Shown here piece by piece: positions 60,554 to 64,000 of a stretch of DNA of 64,000 nucleotides (the stretch's first letter is position 1; each line of letters begins with the position of its first letter). The notes below the pieces were generated by a model. It saw only the letters and a program-made list of their open reading frames with translations. It did no database searches and was not told the origin of the DNA. The position numbers were made by a program, and so were the translations under genes. This DNA comes from Bifidobacterium cuniculi (GTDB lineage Bacteria; Actinomycetota; Actinomycetes; Actinomycetales; Bifidobacteriaceae): contig NZ_JGYV01000008.1 in NCBI RefSeq assembly GCF_000741575.1, positions 23,196-87,195 of the forward strand, read 5' to 3'.

Positions 60554-61924
60554 ATGAACAGCAACGACCATATGCAACTCATTGCCGGCGTCAATGACAG
60601 GATTCCCTTCGGGCGTGCTTTCGTGCTCGGTCTGCAGCATGTGCTGTCCATGGACTTGTACATCATGCCGCTCATCCTTGGTGCCGTCATCGGCCTGCAA
60701 GGCGCCGACCTGTCGTATTTCCTGCAGATGAGTTTCCTGGCCTGCGGATTGGCCACCCTCATCCAGGCCGGTCTCTTCATGAAGTTCCCGATTGTGCAGG
60801 GACCGTCCTATGTGCCGCTCGCGGCACTGTGCATGGTGGGTTCGACCATGGGCATTCCCGTCATGATCGGCAGTCTCATTCCCGGCGCCTTGCTGGTCAT
60901 CGCGCTGGGCATGTGCAAGGGATTCTCCCGGTTCATCAGGAAGGCCATCCCTCCGTTCATCGGCGGCATCATCATCCTGATCGTCGGCTTGACACTGGTA
61001 CCGACGGCCATTACGGGTGTCTTCAGCACGGATGGCGACCTCACCGCCAATGCAGTGAGCGGCTGCGTGGCATTCTTGGTGCTGCTGGTATGCATGGTGC
61101 TGCAGTATCGGTTCCCCGATGTCAAGGGGCTGCATATGTGCTCGGTGATCCTTGCCTTGGTGGCGGGCACCGTGATTGCCGTGGGCATGGGTGCCGCCGA
61201 TTTCTCGCAGGTCTCTTCCGCTGCATGGTTCTCACTGCCGCAGCCCTTCCACTTCGGTGTACCTCAGTTCAACGTGCAGGCCTGCCTGTTGATGGCGTTC
61301 CTGTATTTCTTCATCCTGCTGGATGCGACCGGCACCTGGTTCACGATCACGGCCATCACCGGCGAGGAACTCGATGACCGTCGCATCGACAAGGCCACAA
61401 TCGGTGAAGGCCTCGGCTGTCTGGTCGGCGCACTCTTCGGCGGCACGCCCATGACGGGCTATTCCTCGAATGCCGGATTGATCGCCATCACGCGCGTGGC
61501 GTCCCGCCGTGCCATTCTTGCCGGCGGCGTCCTGCTTGCGGCCATGGGTTTCTGCCCGAAGCTGATGGCCCTGATCACCGCCATTCCCACGCCGGTCATC
61601 AACGGCATTTTCGCAGTGGTCTGCATGACACTCATCTCCAACAGCCTGCACATGATCAAGACCGCAGTGCTGGACGAACGCACGATGATGATCCTGGGAG
61701 CGTCCGTGGTCTGCGGCGTGAGCACCATGATCCTGCCCGACGATGTGGTGGCCGCCGCGCCTGCCTTCCTGCAGTATTTCCTGTCCTCTGGCATTGCAAT
61801 CGGTGGTACGGTAGCCATCCTGCTGCAGCTGGTGTTGCCCAAATGTTCGAAAGAAAGGCAGCGGCATGCAGCAGATGCCACCCAGGACATGACCATGATT
61901 GCACAAGAGAGTGCTGCGGCCTGA
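60554..61924 (+). CDS. NCS2 nucleobase:cation symporter
   Basis: This 456-residue transporter has about 12-14 membrane helices. The family motif region FPIVQGPSYVPLAALCMVGS, the ILLDATGTWFTITA helix and GTPMTGYSSNAGLIAITRVA (NCS2 substrate-binding helix region) mark it as a xanthine/uracil permease. Subtype (uracil, xanthine or guanine) cannot be decided by eye. Together with the upstream deaminase it forms an uptake-and-salvage module. Confidence 0.88.
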   Translation: MNSNDHMQLIAGVNDRIPFGRAFVLGLQHVLSMDLYIMPLILGAVIGLQGADLSYFLQMSFLACGLATLIQAGLFMKFPIVQGPSYVPLAALCMVGSTMGIPVMIGSLIPGALLVIALGMCKGFSRFIRKAIPPFIGGIIILIVGLTLVPTAITGVFSTDGDLTANAVSGCVAFLVLLVCMVLQYRFPDVKGLHMCSVILALVAGTVIAVGMGAADFSQVSSAAWFSLPQPFHFGVPQFNVQACLLMAFLYFFILLDATGTWFTITAITGEELDDRRIDKATIGEGLGCLVGALFGGTPMTGYSSNAGLIAITRVASRRAILAGGVLLAAMGFCPKLMALITAIPTPVINGIFAVVCMTLISNSLHMIKTAVLDERTMMILGASVVCGVSTMILPDDVVAAAPAFLQYFLSSGIAIGGTVAILLQLVLPKCSKERQRHAADATQDMTMIAQESAAA

Positions 61925-61932
61925 ACCCTGGA

Positions 61933-61972
61933 GTAGGTGCAGTCGGTAGTTGTGTGTTGTGACCGGGTCACA
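61933..61972 (+). repeat. Copy 3 of the repeat; 40-nt direct repeat, right
   Basis: Identical to 58815-58854 and carries the perfect 19-nt palindrome GTTGTGACCGGGTCACAAC at 61956-61974. It begins 9 nt after the permease stop. Confidence 0.8.
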
Positions 61973-62120
61973 ACCCCGAAGAAGCCGCGGACTGCAGCAG
62001 GCATATGCTTCCTTTGCAGCGAAAACCGATACCGGCGTCGGTCGGAAAGGACATGATGGCTGACATATGGTGGCATGCGAAAACAGCATGCCACGGGCAC
62101 ACCACGGAACGGAGCACCCC

Positions 62121-62975
62121 ATGGGCGAATGGAGACACACGCATCCTGCAACTACCGAACGCCGCGGCAGCGTCTCGGCACATGGCGCGAGCACGACCGG
62201 CAACGGACAGGCCGGCCACGGTGGCGACGACATGCCCTCCGTCACGATCACCAAGAACGGCCCGTACATCGTGCGCGGCAAGGTGCGCATCGTCGAGGAC
62301 ACCATCGTGGCTGCCGACGACCGCCTGCACATGCAGTACAACCGCATCCGTGAATTCACCACACAGCCGGGCAAGTCCGTCGCGCTGTGCCGCTGCGGTG
62401 ACTCGAAGAATCCGCCGTTCTGCGACGGGTCGCATGAGACCTGTGGCTTCGACGGCACGGAAACCGCGTCGCGCAAACCCTATGATGAGCGTGCCGAACT
62501 CTTCGAGGGCCCAGTGGTGAGCATGGGCGACGACCAGCGTTGCGCCTATGCGCGCATGTGTCACCAGATCGGCTCGGAAGCCTGGACGCTCACCGAGGAG
62601 GCCAAGACGCCGGACAAGGTCAGTGCCGCCATCGTCGGCGCATGGAACTGTCCCACGGGCCGTCTTGTGTCCTTCCGCGACTCCGACGGCACGCCCATCG
62701 AACAGCGGTTCGACCCCATCATCGTGCTGCTCGAGGACGTGGAGGAGGGCGTGTCCGCGCCGATCTTCGTGGCCGGCGACATCAAGCTCATCTCCGCGGA
62801 CGGCACCGAGTATGAACGCCGCAATCGGTACGCCCTGTGCCGCTGCGGCTCCACCCAGGAGATGCCTTTCTGCGATGCCATGCACATCAACGTGCAGTAC
62901 CGAGACAACAGCCCTGCCTGGCAAGGCGAGACCGGCACCCTAGACCCGACCTTCCGCTACGAAGCCCGTCCGTGA
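62121..62975 (+). CDS. CDGSH iron-sulfur domain protein (two CDGSH motifs)
   Basis: This 284-residue protein has CRCGDSKNPPFCDGSH at about residues 95-110 (a complete C-x-C ... C-D-G-x-H 2Fe-2S site), a middle section with CAYARMCHQIG and CP (Fer4_19-like), and a second CDGSH-like CRCGSTQEMPFCDAMH with G to A in the CDG core. The N-terminal 35 residues are disordered. Likely an electron-transfer or iron-sulfur-handling protein in the cytosol. GGAGCACCCC precedes the ATG at 62121. An earlier in-frame ATG is less likely. Confidence 0.85.
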   Translation: MGEWRHTHPATTERRGSVSAHGASTTGNGQAGHGGDDMPSVTITKNGPYIVRGKVRIVEDTIVAADDRLHMQYNRIREFTTQPGKSVALCRCGDSKNPPFCDGSHETCGFDGTETASRKPYDERAELFEGPVVSMGDDQRCAYARMCHQIGSEAWTLTEEAKTPDKVSAAIVGAWNCPTGRLVSFRDSDGTPIEQRFDPIIVLLEDVEEGVSAPIFVAGDIKLISADGTEYERRNRYALCRCGSTQEMPFCDAMHINVQYRDNSPAWQGETGTLDPTFRYEARP

Positions 62976-63081
62976 CCAGTTGCCGCGGCTCCTGCAGTTG
63001 CGCATCGGTGGAATCATGAAACATCGGATGTATCATGTCACTGTCACGCAAATCCCGATGACGGCCGAAAGGAGCCTGGCT

Positions 63082-63751
63082 ATGATGGATACCCGCCAGC
63101 TGACCGGCCTCCTGTATTCCATGGGACGCACGTTCGACAACCTGTCCGCGACCTACATGGCAGCCGCTGAATTCCTGACAACAAACAACCCACAGATCAT
63201 CGGTTCGCGTTCCGATTTGGCACTGCTCGAGGATCTGCGGGATGCGGCAGCCACCACGCTGCATGCACCCATGGGAACCTTTGGACGTGCAGTTCGTGGA
63301 GAGGATCAATGCCAATCTCAGCAGGACCGCCGCCCTGGAACCGGGAGTCCTGCGCACGGCGCAGAACATCATGGTCCGCACCGCGTTGGGGAGCTATGTT
63401 CCTCCCGTACCGAACCGGGACGAACTGGCTTCCGTCATTGCCGACATTCAAGCCACAGACGGAACCTTGACCGATGCGTCACGTCTGTTCGCGGTCCTGG
63501 CGAAGGCGCAGCCCTTCGGAGACGGCAACAAGCGCACCGCACTGCTGGCCGCCAATCAGTTGCTCATGATCAAAGGGTGCAATCAGGTGTTGGTGGTACC
63601 AGTGGACGATCCGGACAGGACCGAATTCAACACATTGCTGGGCGAATGGTACGTCAACGGGAATTCCGACGTAATCCGCTGGTTGGCGGACTACAACAAC
63701 AACGTGGATGGCTTGGACCGATTCGGGCATGCCGTGCCGTCCGAAGATTGA
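63082..63751 (+). pseudogene. Fic-family protein interrupted by one extra base
   Basis: The first part (MMDTRQLTGLLYSMGRTFDN, from 63082 after GGAG) runs in one frame to LRDAAATTLHAPM. The rest (EPLDVQFVERINANLSRTAA to the stop at 63751) is in the next frame. The switch lies at the GGG run 63273-63275, and dropping one G restores a protein of about 222 residues. The Fic motif reads AQPFGDGNKRTALLAAN where H-x-F-x-D-G-N-x-R is expected, with Gln in place of the catalytic His. Fic enzymes transfer AMP or similar groups to proteins. It is likely inactive here unless the sequence has an error. Confidence 0.7.
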
Positions 63752-63974
63752 AGGGCTTTTCGCGTTTCAGTGCATTAGGTCCGACAGCGTGAACAAGACA
63801 TGCTTCGAGGCATCGGGTCATTGACTTATCGGCATGGTCATGTGCACTTTGGTCGTTGACTGGTGCCGTGCGACGACCGACACGTGCCCGATACGGTGCA
63901 CAGACGTAACGACGGAACCACGGCGACGTTGAGAGATATCAGAATCGGGCATATGGCCAGGTATCCGCTTTCGC

Positions 63975-63998
63975 AAAAGGGCGGAATTCCGCCCTTTT
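63975..63998 (+). terminator. Intrinsic terminator at the window end
   Basis: AAAAGGGCGGAA (63975-63986) is the exact reverse complement of 63987-63998, ending in five T's. It can terminate in either direction. The 223 nt before it (63752-63974) hold no gene I can support. Confidence 0.82.
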
Positions 63999-64000
63999 TG

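Overview
The window is a stretch of chromosome from a high-GC Gram-positive actinobacterium, most likely a Bifidobacterium. I base this on gene content and order. carA-carB-(pyrF-like)-gmk follows the end of nusB. PriA has no recognisable Walker A motif. A Pup/ARC/Dop/PafA locus is present with no 20S proteasome genes in it, and groEL stands alone behind a CIRCE operator. I see no rRNA, tRNA, CRISPR array, transposase or phage genes. Most of the DNA is core housekeeping sequence, and more accessory-looking material begins at about 54.5 kb.

Layout. 0-6.8 kb: nusB 3' end, carA, carB, a PyrF-like protein without the catalytic Lys and Asp, gmk and a GNAT acetyltransferase in one overlapping operon. 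6.7-9.8 kb: reverse-strand AbiEi/DUF559-like protein and ilvD, separated by tandem hairpins. 9.9-17.7 kb: rpoZ, metK, cyclopropane-fatty-acid synthase, priA, fmt, serB (reverse) and a DedA protein. 17.8-25.1 kb: the pupylation locus (ARC, Dop, a degenerate inositol-monophosphatase-family protein, Pup ending in GGQ, PafA), then purB. 25.2-28.1 kb: a large lysyl-PG-synthase/flippase-type membrane protein and the HU gene. 28.1-35.1 kb: a long reverse-strand block, MoxR, DUF58, a small membrane protein, two VWA proteins and a membrane protein, followed by a WxG-type small protein and an alpha/beta-hydrolase. 35.2-40.1 kb: ung, a LytR_C protein, a cold-shock protein, groEL under CIRCE, a WXG100 protein and a TPM-type protein. 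40.2-45.2 kb: a PhoP/PhoR-like two-component system, a second cold-shock-domain protein, a DUF3027 protein and a membrane protein with a Ser/Ala/Pro-rich tail. 45.3-54.4 kb: UspA, ClpC, a small hypothetical gene, a DUF349 protein, hisS and aspS. 54.6-63.8 kb: two adjacent lipase-like proteins, an XRE regulator with membrane segments, a purine-type amidohydrolase/permease pair bracketed by 40-nt direct repeats, a CDGSH iron-sulfur protein and a frameshifted Fic gene.

How the genes fit together. Stress response and protein quality control recur: Pup tagging with the ARC unfoldase, ClpC, GroEL, UspA and two cold-shock-domain proteins. MetK and the CFA synthase form a SAM supply/use pair. The MoxR-DUF58-VWA operon is an aerotolerance (Bat)-type assembly module. 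Almost every intergenic terminator is a long perfect hairpin with a very short loop, up to 41 bp of stem, often with little or no U-tract.

The best candidates for follow-up are the proteasome-free Pup locus with its embedded IMPase-like pseudoenzyme, the PyrF-like pseudoenzyme beside carB, the WxG-hydrolase pair, the very long intergenic palindromes and the repeat-flanked purine module.
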